Of a stretch of 64,000 nt of DNA, positions 9,366 to 18,565 are shown piece after piece (position 1 is the first letter of the stretch; every line of letters begins with the position of its first letter). The stretch lies in assembly GCF_000382225.1 (NCBI RefSeq), contig NZ_KB907812.1:62001-126000 (forward strand), read 5' to 3'. The position numbers and the translations under genes were made by a program. The stretch comes from Hymenobacter aerophilus DSM 13606. GTDB lineage: Bacteria; Bacteroidota; Bacteroidia; Cytophagales; Hymenobacteraceae. The notes beneath the pieces were generated by a model. It did no database searches and was not told where the DNA came from. It saw only the letters and a program-made list of their open reading frames with translations.

Positions 9366-9604
9366 TTCCGCAGTTCCTTGTCATCCACGGCCAGCAGGTT
9401 ATCCAGCCGCAGTTCGAAGCCGTCGGCCAGGCGCAGGTATTCCACTTTATCCTGGATATACAGGTCCTGGATGATGCCGTGGTAGGTGCTGGGCGGCGTG
9501 TCGGGTTCGGTACGATAGGTGAGCGTGCAGGGCTGGCCGGTGGTGGCGCGGGCCTCCAGCTCGTCGTAGAATGAGCAGTTGATGGGTTGGTAAGGGACGG
9601 GCAT
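9356..9604 (-). CDS. Rho-binding antiterminator-like protein (Rof/YaeO family)
   Basis: An 82-residue protein whose N-terminus YQPINCSFYDELEA closely matches the YQPINC(D)xYDxLE opening of E. coli Rof (YaeO), which binds Rho and inhibits termination. The C-terminal LRLADGFELRLDNLLAVDD corresponds to the beta-strand region (LRLDKI) of Rof. The start at 9604 (MPVPYQPINC) is the only one consistent with the family; the frame remains open upstream. It converges with and overlaps the membrane-protein gene by 10 bases, and is divergent from the Rieske protein gene. A truncated second copy lies at 7469-7570. That it acts on Rho here is inference. Confidence 0.7.
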   Translation of the reverse strand: MPVPYQPINCSFYDELEARATTGQPCTLTYRTEPDTPPSTYHGIIQDLYIQDKVEYLRLADGFELRLDNLLAVDDKELRNYC

Positions 9605-9740
9605 GAGGCGGGCGGATTGGTGAGTTGTGTTTGTACGCGCTGGCAGGGTTACAGGATGAAGTGTGCCGGGCCGCCGACCGGTTTTATAACCCGGCTCCGC
9701 TTCGGCGCGTTGGCATAAACACCCACCTGCTCCCGCCGCC

Positions 9741-11381
9741 ATGCCTCCCGAAATCGACCTTGCCCCTGCCGACGCCCTCCGGAACGACGGCGAAATGCGC
9801 GCCTACCCTGCCACGCCCGATACCGAAGTGCTGCTGGTGCGCCGCCAGGGCCAGTACCAGGCGCTGGCCGCCCGCTGCCCGCACTACGGCGCCCCGCTCG
9901 AAAAGGGCCGCATCATCAACGACCAGCTCGTTTGCCCCTGGCACCACGCCTGCTTTCGGGTGGATGACGGCCACCTGTGCCAGCCCCCGGCCCTCGACGA
10001 CCTGCCCACCTACCCCGTTCGCGTAGCCGACGGCCGAATCTGGGTGACGCTGCCCGCCCACCCCGCCGCGGCCGCCGACAGCCCCGACGCCACGCCCACG
10101 GCCCTGGTAGGCGGCACCCCGCCCGCCCCCGACCGCACTGCAACGGACGAACGCACCTTCGTGATTGTGGGCGCCGGAGCCGCCGGCCAGTTCGCGGCCC
10201 AGACGCTGCGCGCCGAAGGTTTTGGCGGCCGCATCGTGCTGGTCGGCGCCGACCCGGCCGCGCCCTACGACCGCACCAAGCTCAGCAAGGCCTTCTTGGC
10301 TGGTAAAGCTGATAAAAAGGCGCTACCACTGCGTCAGGCCAAGTTTTATGAGCAGCACCGCATTGAACTGCTGACGGATACCCGCGCCACCGGTCTGGAT
10401 TTGCAGCAGCGCCAGCTGCAACTCGCCGGCCGCACCCCACTGACTTACGACAAGCTGCTGCTGGCCCCCGGCAGCCGGCCCAACACCCTGCCCCAGCTGC
10501 CCGGCCACGACCTTGGCGGCGTGCTACTCCTGCGCACCGTTCAGGATGCCGCAGCCATTCGGGAGGCGGCCGCCGATGCCGAGCACGTAGTTATTATCGG
10601 CAGCAGCTTTATCGGCATGGAAGCTGCCGCCAGCCTGGCCGCTGAAAACGAGGCGCAGGGAAAAAAGCGGCAGATTACCGTAGTAGCGCGGGATAAGGAG
10701 CCATTTGCAAAGGTGCTGGGGCCGGAAATCGGGGCGATGTTTCGCCACTTGCACACCAGCCATGGAGTGCAATTTGAGGCGGAAGCCGAAGTACAGGCGC
10801 TGGAAGGCGAAAATGGCCGCATAACGGCCGTGCGCTTAGCCTCGGGCCGGCGCCTACCCGCCGATGTAGTGGTGCTGGGCGTAGGTGTGCAACCGGCCAC
10901 CGAATTTCTGGCCGAAGCTTTTAAGCTGGAAAAGGACGGCGGCCTGCGTGTGGATGCACATCTGCAGGCGGCCGAGCACGTGTACGCGGCCGGCGACGTG
11001 GCCCTGTTTCCGCAGGCCGCTGGCCCGGGCCGGCACCGCATCGAGCACTGGCGGCTGGCCCAGCAGCACGGCGCCTGCGCCGCCCGCAATATGCTGGGGC
11101 AAAAAGAGGCCTTTAGTGAGGTCCCCTTCTTCTGGACCCAGCAATTTGGCAAAAGCCTGCGCTACGCCGGCCACGCCACCGACTACGACGAAATCATCTT
11201 CCAGGGCCAAATAGACAAGCAGGATTTCCTGGCTCTCTACGTGCAGCAAAACCGCCTGGTAGCCGCCGCCGGCATGGGCCGCGACGATGATATGCTGGTG
11301 ATTATGGAGCTGCTGCGCCGCAACCGGATGCCCACGCCGGCTGCTGCCCGGGGGGAAATCGAGTGGGCAGAACTGCTGTAG
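9741..11381 (+). CDS. Rieske [2Fe-2S] / FAD-dependent pyridine nucleotide-disulfide oxidoreductase (AIF/NFRL type)
   Basis: A 546-residue fusion. Residues 1-105 form a Rieske domain with ligands C46, H48, C65 and H68 (RCPHYGAPLEKG … VCPWHHACF). A Pro/Ala-rich linker to about residue 135 is followed by an FAD domain (VIVGAGAAGQFAAQTL, PYDRTKLSKAFL) and an NAD domain (VVIIGSSFIGMEAAASL), with VYAAGDVALFP near the end of the FAD-binding half. The architecture matches apoptosis-inducing-factor 3-like or nitrite-reductase-like reductases. It probably transfers electrons from NADH through FAD to the iron-sulfur centre or a partner; the acceptor is unknown. Apparently monocistronic. Confidence 0.88.
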   Translation: MPPEIDLAPADALRNDGEMRAYPATPDTEVLLVRRQGQYQALAARCPHYGAPLEKGRIINDQLVCPWHHACFRVDDGHLCQPPALDDLPTYPVRVADGRIWVTLPAHPAAAADSPDATPTALVGGTPPAPDRTATDERTFVIVGAGAAGQFAAQTLRAEGFGGRIVLVGADPAAPYDRTKLSKAFLAGKADKKALPLRQAKFYEQHRIELLTDTRATGLDLQQRQLQLAGRTPLTYDKLLLAPGSRPNTLPQLPGHDLGGVLLLRTVQDAAAIREAAADAEHVVIIGSSFIGMEAAASLAAENEAQGKKRQITVVARDKEPFAKVLGPEIGAMFRHLHTSHGVQFEAEAEVQALEGENGRITAVRLASGRRLPADVVVLGVGVQPATEFLAEAFKLEKDGGLRVDAHLQAAEHVYAAGDVALFPQAAGPGRHRIEHWRLAQQHGACAARNMLGQKEAFSEVPFFWTQQFGKSLRYAGHATDYDEIIFQGQIDKQDFLALYVQQNRLVAAAGMGRDDDMLVIMELLRRNRMPTPAAARGEIEWAELL

Positions 11382-11552
11382 GCTAAGGGCAGGCTCCGCT
11401 TCTGCCGCCGAACAACCGGGAAGTTTAGCCTACCGGGCACAAACGGGGCGGTTCGGCTGTTATGCTCCATCCGACCGGGGCCCCAGCTGGGCTGCCGCCG
11501 AAACTGCCTGACTGAAAAGCTATTCGCATTAGCCATCGGGCCGCGTTTCGCT

Positions 11553-11560
11553 TACCTTTG
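11553..11560 (+). promoter_or_regulatory. -7 box TACCTTTG for uvrA
   Basis: Exact match to the Bacteroidota -7 consensus, 24 bases before the uvrA ATG at 11585. The TTG of this box is in frame with uvrA and could be mistaken for a start codon. Confidence 0.7.
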
Positions 11561-11584
11561 CCGACTTATCCGCTCCGCTGCCGC

Positions 11585-14500
11585 ATGGCCAAAAAATCGA
11601 CTGCCGCTTCCGCTTCTTCTGCTACGAAAACTACCCCGGCTGCCAAGGCTAAACGGGCTGCCAAACCGGCTTCCCCAGCTGAAACCACCACCCAAACGCC
11701 CCCTGCCAAACCGGCCAAAACAGCCCGGACGGGTAAAACCACCAAGGCCAGCAAGCCCAGCGCCGGTACTGTTTCGGTAGCCGCGGCCGTGGCGGAGGGC
11801 AACGGGCACCACAGCACGGCCGCCGTGCAGGCGGTGCCGCGGGCTGAGGTGGTGAGCGAAACCATAGCTGAAAACCGCGCCCCCATCGGCGGGCAGCTGC
11901 TCGGGCCGGCCGATTTGGAAGCGCCCTACATTGAGGTGTACGGCGCCCGCGAGCACAACCTGAAGAACGTGTCGGTGCAGATTCCGCGGGGGCGGCTGGT
12001 GGTGTTTACCGGCATTTCGGGCTCGGGCAAGTCATCGTTGGCTTTCGATACGATTTACGCCGAGGGCCAGCGCCGCTACATGGAGACGTTTTCGGCCTAC
12101 GCCCGCTCGTTTATGGGCGGGCTGGAGCGGCCCGATGTGGACAAAATCGAGGGCCTGTCGCCGGTTATCAGCATCGAGCAGAAAACCACCTCGCGCAACC
12201 CGCGCTCCACGGTGGGCACCATCACCGAGATTTACGACTTCCTGCGCCTGCTCTACGCTCGCACGGCCGAGGCCTTCAGCTACGCTACGGGCCAGAAGAT
12301 GATCCGGCAGAGCGACGACCAGATTATCAACTACATCCTCAAAGAGTACGACGGTCGCAAGCTGGTAGTGCTGGCCCCCGTGGTGAAGGGCCGCAAGGGC
12401 CACTACCGCGAGCTGTTTCAGCAGGTGGCCAAGCTGGGCTTTACCAAGGTGCGGGTGGATGGCGAGCTGCTCGACCTGACGCCCAAAATGCAGGTCGACC
12501 GCTACAAAATCCACGACATCGAAATCGTGATTGATCGGCTGGTGGTGAAGGAGGACGACCGGTTCCGGCTTTCGGGCTCGGTGCAGAACGCCCTCACCCA
12601 GGGCAAGGGCACCATGCTCGTGCTCGACCCCGACACCAAAAAGAAGGACAACACCCAGTTCTTTTCGCGCTTCCTGATGGACCCGGCCACCGGCATTGCC
12701 TACGACGACCCGGCCCCCAACACGTTCAGCTTCAACTCGCCCTATGGCGCCTGCCCCACCTGCAACGGCCTGGGCCAGGTGCAGGAAATAACCGAGGAAA
12801 CGGTCATGCCCGACCTCAAGCTGACCATCAGCCGCGGTGGCATCGCGCCGCTGGGCGACTACCGCGACATCTGGATTTTCCAGCAGCTGGGCCAGATTCT
12901 CAAGCGCAACAAGGCCAGCCTGAGCACTCCCCTGCACAAGCTGGCTCCCGAACTGCTCCAGCACCTGCTCTACGGCATATCCGAAGACGAAGCCGAGGAC
13001 CCCAAGCTGCCCGGCTACGCCGAGCCATTTGAGGGCATCATCCCTTTTCTGCGCCGCCAGATGGACTCCGAGTCGGACAACATTCGGGAGTGGATTCAGC
13101 AGTACACCCAGGCCCAGGAGTGCCCCGAGTGCCACGGTTACCGCCTCAAAAAGGAGAGCCTGCATTTCAAAATCGACGGCAAGCACATCGGCGAGCTGTC
13201 GGTAATGGACCTCAACGAGCTGGCCGATTGGTTCGTGGGCCTGGAAGACCGCCTCTCGGAGCGCCAGAACCTGATTGCCCGCGAGCTGCTCAAGGAAATC
13301 CGCAAGCGCATCGGCTTCCTGCTCGAAGTGGGGCTGGATTACCTAAACCTGCACCGCTCGGTGCGCACGCTGAGCGGCGGCGAAAGCCAGCGCATCCGGC
13401 TCGCCACGCAAATCGGCACGCAACTAGTAGGCGTACTTTACATCATGGACGAGCCCAGCATCGGCCTGCACCAGCGCGACAACGAGCGGCTCATCAAGGC
13501 CCTGCAACACCTGCGCGATTTGGGCAACTCGGTGATAGTGGTGGAGCACGACAAGGACATGATTATGCACGCCGACCACGTGCTCGACATCGGCCCCGGC
13601 GCGGGCATCCACGGCGGCCACATCGTGGCTTCGGGCACGCCCACCGAAATCTTCGGCTCCGGCTCGCTCACCTCGCAATACCTGAGCGGCCAGAAGCACA
13701 TCGAGTTGCGCAAGAAGAAGCGCAAGGGCGAAGGCAACGAGCTGGTGCTACGTGGGGCCAAGGGCCACAACCTCAAGAACGTGACGGCCAAAATCCCGCT
13801 GGGAAAGCTGGTGGCCGTGACGGGCGTGTCGGGCTCGGGCAAGTCCAGCCTCATTCACGACACGCTCTATCCCATTCTCAACCAGCACTTTTTCAAGGCC
13901 AAGCGCGAGCCGCTGGCTTATGGCAGCATCGAGGGGCTGGAGTTTATTGATAAGGTAATTGAGGTGGACCAGTCGCCGATTGGGCGCACGCCGCGCTCGA
14001 ACCCGGCCACCTACACCGGCGTGTTCACCGAGATTCGCCAGCTGTTTGCCAACCTGCCCGAATCGAAAATCCGGGGCTACGGGCCCGGCCGGTTCTCGTT
14101 CAATGTGAAGGGCGGGCGCTGCGAAACCTGCGAGGGCGCCGGCATTCGCACCATCGAGATGAACTTCCTGCCCGACGTGCATGTGCCCTGCGAAACCTGC
14201 AAGGGCCGCCGCTACAACCGCGAAACGCTGGAGGTGCGCTTCAAGGGCAAGTCCATCACCGACGTGCTCGACATGACGGTGGAAAAGGCCGTGGAGTTCT
14301 TCGAGTTCCAGCCCCGCATCCTGCGCAAAATCCAGACCCTGCACGAAGTGGGCCTGGGCTACCTCACGCTGGGCCAGCAAGCCACCACACTGTCGGGCGG
14401 CGAGGCCCAGCGCGTGAAGCTAGCCACCGAGCTGAGCAAGAAGGACACCGGCAAAACGTTCTACATCCTCGACGAGCCCACCACCGGCCTGCACTTCGAA

Positions 14501-14749
14501 GACATCAACCACCTCGCCGACGTGCTGCACAAGCTCGCCGACAAGGGCAACACCGTCCTCATCATCGAGCACAACCTCGACCTGATTAAGGTAGCCGACT
14601 ACCTCATCGACATCGGCCCCGAGGGCGGCGCGGCCGGCGGCACCATTGTGGCCCAGGGCACGCCCGAAGCCGTAGCCAAGGCCGGCAAGGGCCACACCGC
14701 CCGTTTCCTGGCCGAGGAGTTGCGCACGAGTCAGTACGCTTCGGCATAG
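11585..14749 (+). CDS. uvrA: Excinuclease ABC subunit UvrA, with a long N-terminal tail
   Basis: DNA-damage sensor ATPase of nucleotide excision repair, acting with UvrB and UvrC. It has 1054 residues against about 940 usually. The canonical protein starts only near residue 114 ([15 protein letters not shown]); the first ~110 residues are an Ala/Lys/Pro/Thr-rich, probably disordered tail ([20 protein letters not shown]). Two ABC modules are seen: Walker [13 protein letters not shown] and [13 protein letters not shown]; signatures [12 protein letters not shown] and [12 protein letters not shown]; zinc clusters CPTCNGLG…CPECHGYRL and CETCEGAG…CETCKGRRY. The start at 11585 (MAKKST) is chosen; the upstream TTG lies in the promoter box. 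No lexA-like operator was recognised. Confidence 0.96.
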   Translation: MAKKSTAASASSATKTTPAAKAKRAAKPASPAETTTQTPPAKPAKTARTGKTTKASKPSAGTVSVAAAVAEGNGHHSTAAVQAVPRAEVVSETIAENRAPIGGQLLGPADLEAPYIEVYGAREHNLKNVSVQIPRGRLVVFTGISGSGKSSLAFDTIYAEGQRRYMETFSAYARSFMGGLERPDVDKIEGLSPVISIEQKTTSRNPRSTVGTITEIYDFLRLLYARTAEAFSYATGQKMIRQSDDQIINYILKEYDGRKLVVLAPVVKGRKGHYRELFQQVAKLGFTKVRVDGELLDLTPKMQVDRYKIHDIEIVIDRLVVKEDDRFRLSGSVQNALTQGKGTMLVLDPDTKKKDNTQFFSRFLMDPATGIAYDDPAPNTFSFNSPYGACPTCNGLGQVQEITEETVMPDLKLTISRGGIAPLGDYRDIWIFQQLGQILKRNKASLSTPLHKLAPELLQHLLYGISEDEAEDPKLPGYAEPFEGIIPFLRRQMDSESDNIREWIQQYTQAQECPECHGYRLKKESLHFKIDGKHIGELSVMDLNELADWFVGLEDRLSERQNLIARELLKEIRKRIGFLLEVGLDYLNLHRSVRTLSGGESQRIRLATQIGTQLVGVLYIMDEPSIGLHQRDNERLIKALQHLRDLGNSVIVVEHDKDMIMHADHVLDIGPGAGIHGGHIVASGTPTEIFGSGSLTSQYLSGQKHIELRKKKRKGEGNELVLRGAKGHNLKNVTAKIPLGKLVAVTGVSGSGKSSLIHDTLYPILNQHFFKAKREPLAYGSIEGLEFIDKVIEVDQSPIGRTPRSNPATYTGVFTEIRQLFANLPESKIRGYGPGRFSFNVKGGRCETCEGAGIRTIEMNFLPDVHVPCETCKGRRYNRETLEVRFKGKSITDVLDMTVEKAVEFFEFQPRILRKIQTLHEVGLGYLTLGQQATTLSGGEAQRVKLATELSKKDTGKTFYILDEPTTGLHFEDINHLADVLHKLADKGNTVLIIEHNLDLIKVADYLIDIGPEGGAAGGTIVAQGTPEAVAKAGKGHTARFLAEELRTSQYASA

Positions 14750-15012
14750 CGGAGTTTCTGTTTCCTGGTTAGCTGAGGGCCGGTTACCGCAAGGTGGCCG
14801 GCTCTCCTGTTTCCCGGCTTGATCGACTGATAGCAATGGTGACAATTTTCGCTATTAGTTAGCAGGTTGGCAATAAACTGAACCCATTACTGCGTTATAT
14901 ACATGAGCGAGCACTCACTTTTAAATAAATTCTTATCGGCGAATATTTGAAAAGCCGATGATATTTGTCTAGTTTGAGCGCTTCCTTTCGATTCCACGCA
15001 ATTTCCTGCCCT

Positions 15013-15204
15013 ATGAAAGTTCTGGTTTTTCCTGCGCTGCTTGCTATTGCTATCATCACGGGCCCACCGAAGCCCGCCACCAGCGCCGCCAAAGCTGCAC
15101 AGGTAGCTGCCGTAACGAATCCGTCTTCCTCGCCGGAAACCCCCGGCTCCGCAGCGGCCCCGCTGCCGAAAGCACCGCTCACTCAGTCGGCCTCGGCCAG
15201 ATAA
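15013..15204 (+). CDS. Possible small secreted peptide
   Basis: A 63-codon frame MKVLVFPALLAIAIITGP followed by an Ala/Pro/Ser-rich tail looks like a signal peptide plus a short low-complexity product. A TAGTTTG element about 40 bases upstream resembles a weak -7 box, and a strong terminator lies downstream at 15261-15290. No homologue recognised. The 263-base stretch 14750-15012 before it is AT-rich in its second half and shows no other gene. Confidence 0.4.
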   Translation: MKVLVFPALLAIAIITGPPKPATSAAKAAQVAAVTNPSSSPETPGSAAAPLPKAPLTQSASAR

Positions 15205-15260
15205 GCCAGCTTGAAGCCGCCCCTACCGGCAGCCCGTATCAACTGAAAAACCACACAAAA

Positions 15261-15290
15261 AAACCGCCGTGCAACTACGCACGGCGGTTT
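15261..15290. terminator. Bidirectional intrinsic terminator
   Basis: AAACCGCCGTGC pairs with GCACGGCGGTTT around AACTAC, preceded by A-rich and followed by T-rich sequence (to 15298). It can end both the small + strand frame and the leftward DUF4142 gene. Confidence 0.85.
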
Positions 15291-15318
15291 TTTTTTAATA
15301 GAATACAGCCGGTTAGGA

Positions 15319-15921
15319 CTACATGTTGCCCATCGCGCCGGGCAGCTTCTTAGCCATTTCCAGGTGCTCCTGAATGGTAGGCAGCACTTTGGTAGCAAAG
15401 GCCTTCACGTCAGCATCGGTGCCGTTCTGGATTTCGCTCTGGAAAGCGTCCACCGTTTTCTGGTGGTCGGTTACCATCTGCTGTGCGTATTTCTGGGCAA
15501 ACTGGTCGCCGCTGAGCTTTTCCATCTCGGCCTTGAGGGCCATGTGCTCGGCGTCCATTTCGGTGGATAGCATCACGTTCTTGCTCTTGGCAATCGGCTC
15601 CAGCTCGTTACCGGCCTTGGTGTGGTCGGTTACCATCATGCTGGCGAAATCCTTGGTGGCGCCGCTCACGCCTTTGTCCATGGCCAGCTTGCTGAGGCCC
15701 ATTTCGTTGTGGCCGCCGGTGGCTACCATCTTCATAAAGTCGGCGTCCGACATCATGGGAGCCGCAGCATTATCGGCGTTCATCATGGTATCGTTGGCCA
15801 TGCCATCGTTCATGGCCGTGGTATCGGTGGTCGTAGTCGTGGTAGTGTCGGTGGTGGGGTTGCAGGCCGTAGCGGCCAGAAGCACGCCGGCGCCAAGCAC
15901 GGCCGAAAAAGAGAGTTTCAT
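15319..15921 (-). CDS. DUF4142 lipoprotein
   Basis: A 200-residue predicted lipoprotein: signal MKLSFSAVLGAGVLLAATAC with lipobox cysteine at 20. A Thr/Asp/Asn/Met-rich linker (TTDTTTTTTTDTTAMNDG) follows, then an all-helical DUF4142 domain from about residue 57 (SDADFMKMVATGGHNEMGLS … MVTDHTKAGNELEPIAK … MVTDHQKTVDAF). DUF4142 is a ferritin-like helical family of unknown function, common in envelopes of soil and desiccation-tolerant bacteria. First of three leftward lipoprotein genes from here to 16839, with modest gaps of about 40-65 bases, so co-transcription is possible. Confidence 0.9.
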   Translation of the reverse strand: MKLSFSAVLGAGVLLAATACNPTTDTTTTTTTDTTAMNDGMANDTMMNADNAAAPMMSDADFMKMVATGGHNEMGLSKLAMDKGVSGATKDFASMMVTDHTKAGNELEPIAKSKNVMLSTEMDAEHMALKAEMEKLSGDQFAQKYAQQMVTDHQKTVDAFQSEIQNGTDADVKAFATKVLPTIQEHLEMAKKLPGAMGNM

Positions 15922-15986
15922 GGGTGGGTTGGGTTAGGTTGGAAATAAATTAGAGGCAAAAAGTAAGTATCGGGAAGGCAACTGGC

Positions 15987-16220
15987 CTAGCGGTTCATGC
16001 TGGAATCGGCAGCCATTGCCGAGTCGGCGTCGGCCGTTACGGTGGGGCCGGCGTTGTTGTCAATCACCACGGCGTCGGCTTTCACGCCGCCGTCGTTGGC
16101 GGCGTTATCCAGGTCGCTCACGGCTTCGCCGGCAGTGCCGTCGGTGCGGGTTTCGGTGTTGCAGCTGCTCAGGGCGAGCGTGGCCGCCAGGGCCAGGCAG
16201 GAAAATAAGGGCAATTTCAT
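15987..16220 (-). CDS. Small hypothetical lipoprotein
   Basis: A 77-residue protein with signal and lipobox MKLPLFSCLALAATLALSSC, then an acidic Asp/Ala/Asn-rich low-complexity mature part (AVSDLDNAANDGGVKADAVV; ADADSAMAADSSMNR). No domain recognised. It sits between two DUF4142 lipoprotein genes on the same strand. The acidic linker composition resembles that of the linker in the DUF4142 protein at 15319-15921. Confidence 0.75.
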   Translation of the reverse strand: MKLPLFSCLALAATLALSSCNTETRTDGTAGEAVSDLDNAANDGGVKADAVVIDNNAGPTVTADADSAMAADSSMNR

Positions 16221-16260
16221 TGGTCTGGAATCTAGGAGAACGAATAAAGTAAGGGATTGG

Positions 16261-16839
16261 TCAGGGTTTCAGCTGGCTGCTCAGGCCGTCGGCGGCGCGC
16301 TTCAGGTCTTCCAGCGTGGTGAGCTGGGTGGTTCCGAGGGTGCGCAGGTCGGGGTCGTAGGCGTCGTCGCGCAGGCTTTCGTTGGTGTCGATGTCCTGCT
16401 TGAGCACATCGTTGAGCACGGTGGCAAAGCGCTGGTCGAAGGCCGCGCCGTTGAGGGCCGTCATCTCGCCCACCTGCTTGGCCTGGCTTTCGCCCAGGCC
16501 CGAAGGCAGCACCAGGTTTTTCTGCCGGGCCAGGTTTTTCAGCCCATCAAGCAGGGTGCCCGTCTGGTTGATAACGTTCTGGGCCACATACTTGGCATCG
16601 GCCGAAGTGGCTTTGCGCTGGGCAATCTGACTGATTTCCAGCAGCTCCATCTGGTGGCTGGCCGCTTCCACTATCAGGCCCGCATCTTGCACCTGGCGTT
16701 TGGTGATGTTCTGCTCGTTGATGCGCTTTTCGTTCTGAAATTTAGCATCGAATACGGGGTCGTTGTTGCTGGCTGAGCCCGAGCAGGCTGCCAGAGCAGG
16801 CAACAGGAGCAGGGCGTAGGCAGCGCGGGGAAGCAGCAT
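16261..16839 (-). CDS. DUF4142-type lipoprotein, divergent member
   Basis: A 192-residue lipoprotein. The start at 16839 (MLLPRAAYALLLLPALAAC) puts the lipobox cysteine after a normal signal peptide; an earlier ATG at 16875 adds a poor leader. The helical part (QVQDAGLIVEAASHQMELLEI, YVAQNVINQTGTLLDGLKN, FDQRFATVLNDVLKQDIDTN) fits the DUF4142 helix pattern but with weaker family motifs. It is likely the first gene of the leftward lipoprotein group ending at the terminator 15261-15290. Confidence 0.75.
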   Translation of the reverse strand: MLLPRAAYALLLLPALAACSGSASNNDPVFDAKFQNEKRINEQNITKRQVQDAGLIVEAASHQMELLEISQIAQRKATSADAKYVAQNVINQTGTLLDGLKNLARQKNLVLPSGLGESQAKQVGEMTALNGAAFDQRFATVLNDVLKQDIDTNESLRDDAYDPDLRTLGTTQLTTLEDLKRAADGLSSQLKP

Positions 16840-17018
16840 CAGGTCAGCGGGTTGGCAAAGCGAAAGTATCTGCAACTATACGCGCTCCGCCGAATCGGGT
16901 TCGGCCGCGCTTAAGTAAAAAAAGTTCCCGGGGGCTTAAACTTTTCTGCCGGAGCGCATCTAACCCCCGAAAATCGGTTTCACAGTCCATCATTCACTTT
17001 TTGCTCACGTTCCCTCCC

Positions 17019-17879
17019 ATGAAGCGTCCCACCTTCTACCTGTTGAGCATGGCCGCGCTGGCCGGCTCGACGCTGCTGCTGCCCGCCTGCGACAAAACCA
17101 ACGACCCGCAGACGCCCGCCACCGCTACCGAACTATCGGCCCAGGACCAGAGCCTGGCCGAGGACGAAACCGCCGCCCTGGCCGACCTCACCGATGCCGC
17201 CGCCCCCGCCGATGCGGCCACCCCCAACAGCCCCGCCTTCGAATCCGACGATCTGGCCCGCCTCGCCGGCCGCTGCCTCACGCGCACCTACGACGCCGCC
17301 ACGCGCACGCTCACTCTCGATTTCGGCACCACCAACTGCGTAGGCCCCAACGGCGTGGCCCGGCGCGGTAAAATCGTGACGGTTTTCAATGGCCCGCTGC
17401 GCGAGGCAGGTGCCACCCGCACCATCACGCTGGTTGATTATTACCGCAACGACCATCAGCACACCGGCACGCGCACCATCACCGGCCTCGGGGGCGGCTC
17501 CTGGAATCTGGTGGTGCAGAACGCCAGCATCAGCACGCCCGCCGGCACGCACTCCTGGACCGCCAGCCGCACCTACACCCGCACCGCCGGCCGGGGCACG
17601 CGCACCCTCACCGACGACGAGTACACGGTAACGGGCCAGACCAGCGGCACCAACCGCAAAGGCGTGAGCTACACGGCCACCATCGCCCAGCCGCTGCTCA
17701 AGAAATTCCAGCCCGGCTGCGCCCGCACGTTCGTGGCCGGCACGGTGAGCATCGAAACCGATAAGGACAAGCAGGCCCTGCTCAACTACGACCCCAGCGG
17801 CACCCAGGCCTGCGACAACCTGGCCTCCATCACCGTGAATGGCGTCACCCGCACCATCCGCGTCGGGGGCGGCATGTGA
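17019..17879 (+). CDS. Hypothetical lipoprotein
   Basis: A 286-residue protein with signal and lipobox MKRPTFYLLSMAALAG…LLLPAC from the start at 17019, followed by an Ala/Asp/Thr-rich linker. From about residue 85 it is beta-rich and threonine-rich (CLTRTYDAATRTLTLDFGTTNC … RRGKIVTVFNGPLREAGATR … TRTITGLGGGSWNLVVQNA) with four or more cysteines in the mature domain. Similar large lipoproteins occur in Cytophagales; no function is known. Followed by a hairpin terminator. Confidence 0.8.
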   Translation: MKRPTFYLLSMAALAGSTLLLPACDKTNDPQTPATATELSAQDQSLAEDETAALADLTDAAAPADAATPNSPAFESDDLARLAGRCLTRTYDAATRTLTLDFGTTNCVGPNGVARRGKIVTVFNGPLREAGATRTITLVDYYRNDHQHTGTRTITGLGGGSWNLVVQNASISTPAGTHSWTASRTYTRTAGRGTRTLTDDEYTVTGQTSGTNRKGVSYTATIAQPLLKKFQPGCARTFVAGTVSIETDKDKQALLNYDPSGTQACDNLASITVNGVTRTIRVGGGM

Positions 17880-17896
17880 GCTTCTCAGTTTCCACC

Positions 17897-17946
17897 AAAA
17901 AAATGGGCTTCACTACCACCCTTGGGTTAGTGAGGTTCATTTTTTT
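17897..17946 (+). terminator. Imperfect hairpin terminator
   Basis: AAAAAAATGGGCTTCACTA pairs with TAGTGAGGTTCATTTTTTT with a few wobble or mismatched positions, inside which CCC pairs with GGG. It lies 17 bases after the lipoprotein stop. Confidence 0.7.
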
Positions 17947-18072
17947 AGGCACAACCTAATAAAAACGACTAATCAGCCACGTTTTTTATAAATAATATAT
18001 TTAAATCAGCGCTTAAATGCGAAAATAATAATACATTGACTTATCATCTCACTCTTTCACATCCATTCTACT

Positions 18073-18480
18073 ATGAAGAAAAACAGCTTCACTCACATCT
18101 TATCAGGCTTGGGCATGCTGGCACTAGCCAGTTGCTCGATTACACCTGAAGCAGCGGCCCCAATCACCGCTAAGCAATCGGCTAACAGTGTAGCACCTGA
18201 GTGCCCTGGCGGGGACTGCTCTGGCGGTGGTGGTGGAGGCGGCTCTACCTCACCCTGCGTAGCTCCGACCAGCAGCATTTCGGCTCGTATTAAAAGAGAA
18301 GCATTTCAATACGCTTATCAGATGAATTGGACGCCCGAAAATGTAATAATTGGTACACAGGGATGTAACGGCGTATATCCATTTAGCTTGGAGTTTATAC
18401 GTAATAGAGATGGTAAGGCTCTCTGGGTTGGCGGCCGCTATAGTGGCGGTGTCATCGACATGGATTACATTCAGCCTTAG
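18073..18480 (+). CDS. Small hypothetical lipoprotein with polyglycine linker
   Basis: A 135-residue protein: lipoprotein signal MKKNSFTHILSGLGMLALASC, linker with PECPGGDCSGGGGGGGS, then a C-terminal domain of about 75 residues (RIKREAFQYAYQMNWTPENV … WVGGRYSGGVIDMDYIQP). No family recognised. The gene and the 190 bases upstream are clearly AT-richer than the surroundings, hinting at transfer. A strong terminator follows. Confidence 0.7.
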   Translation: MKKNSFTHILSGLGMLALASCSITPEAAAPITAKQSANSVAPECPGGDCSGGGGGGGSTSPCVAPTSSISARIKREAFQYAYQMNWTPENVIIGTQGCNGVYPFSLEFIRNRDGKALWVGGRYSGGVIDMDYIQP

Positions 18481-18499
18481 CAATCTGCCAATTCCTAAA

Positions 18500-18533
18500 A
18501 AAGCCCCGTAATACAAGTGTATTACGGGGCTTT
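18500..18533. terminator. Bidirectional intrinsic terminator
   Basis: AAAGCCCCGTAATAC pairs perfectly with GTATTACGGGGCTTT around an AAGT loop. It separates the + strand lipoprotein gene from the convergent enoyl-CoA hydratase gene. Confidence 0.85.
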
Positions 18534-18565
18534 CTTTAGGGGCGGGCCGCCGGAAGAAGGCCCTT

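Noticed and set aside
11558..11584. TTG start adding nine residues to UvrA
   Set aside because: The TTG is part of the TACCTTTG -7 box, so it should lie upstream of the transcript; ATG at 11585 is used.
14895..15182. 95-codon minus-strand frame opposite the small secreted peptide
   Set aside because: No signal, no motif, no promoter; antisense of the better candidate at 15013-15204, which is itself uncertain.
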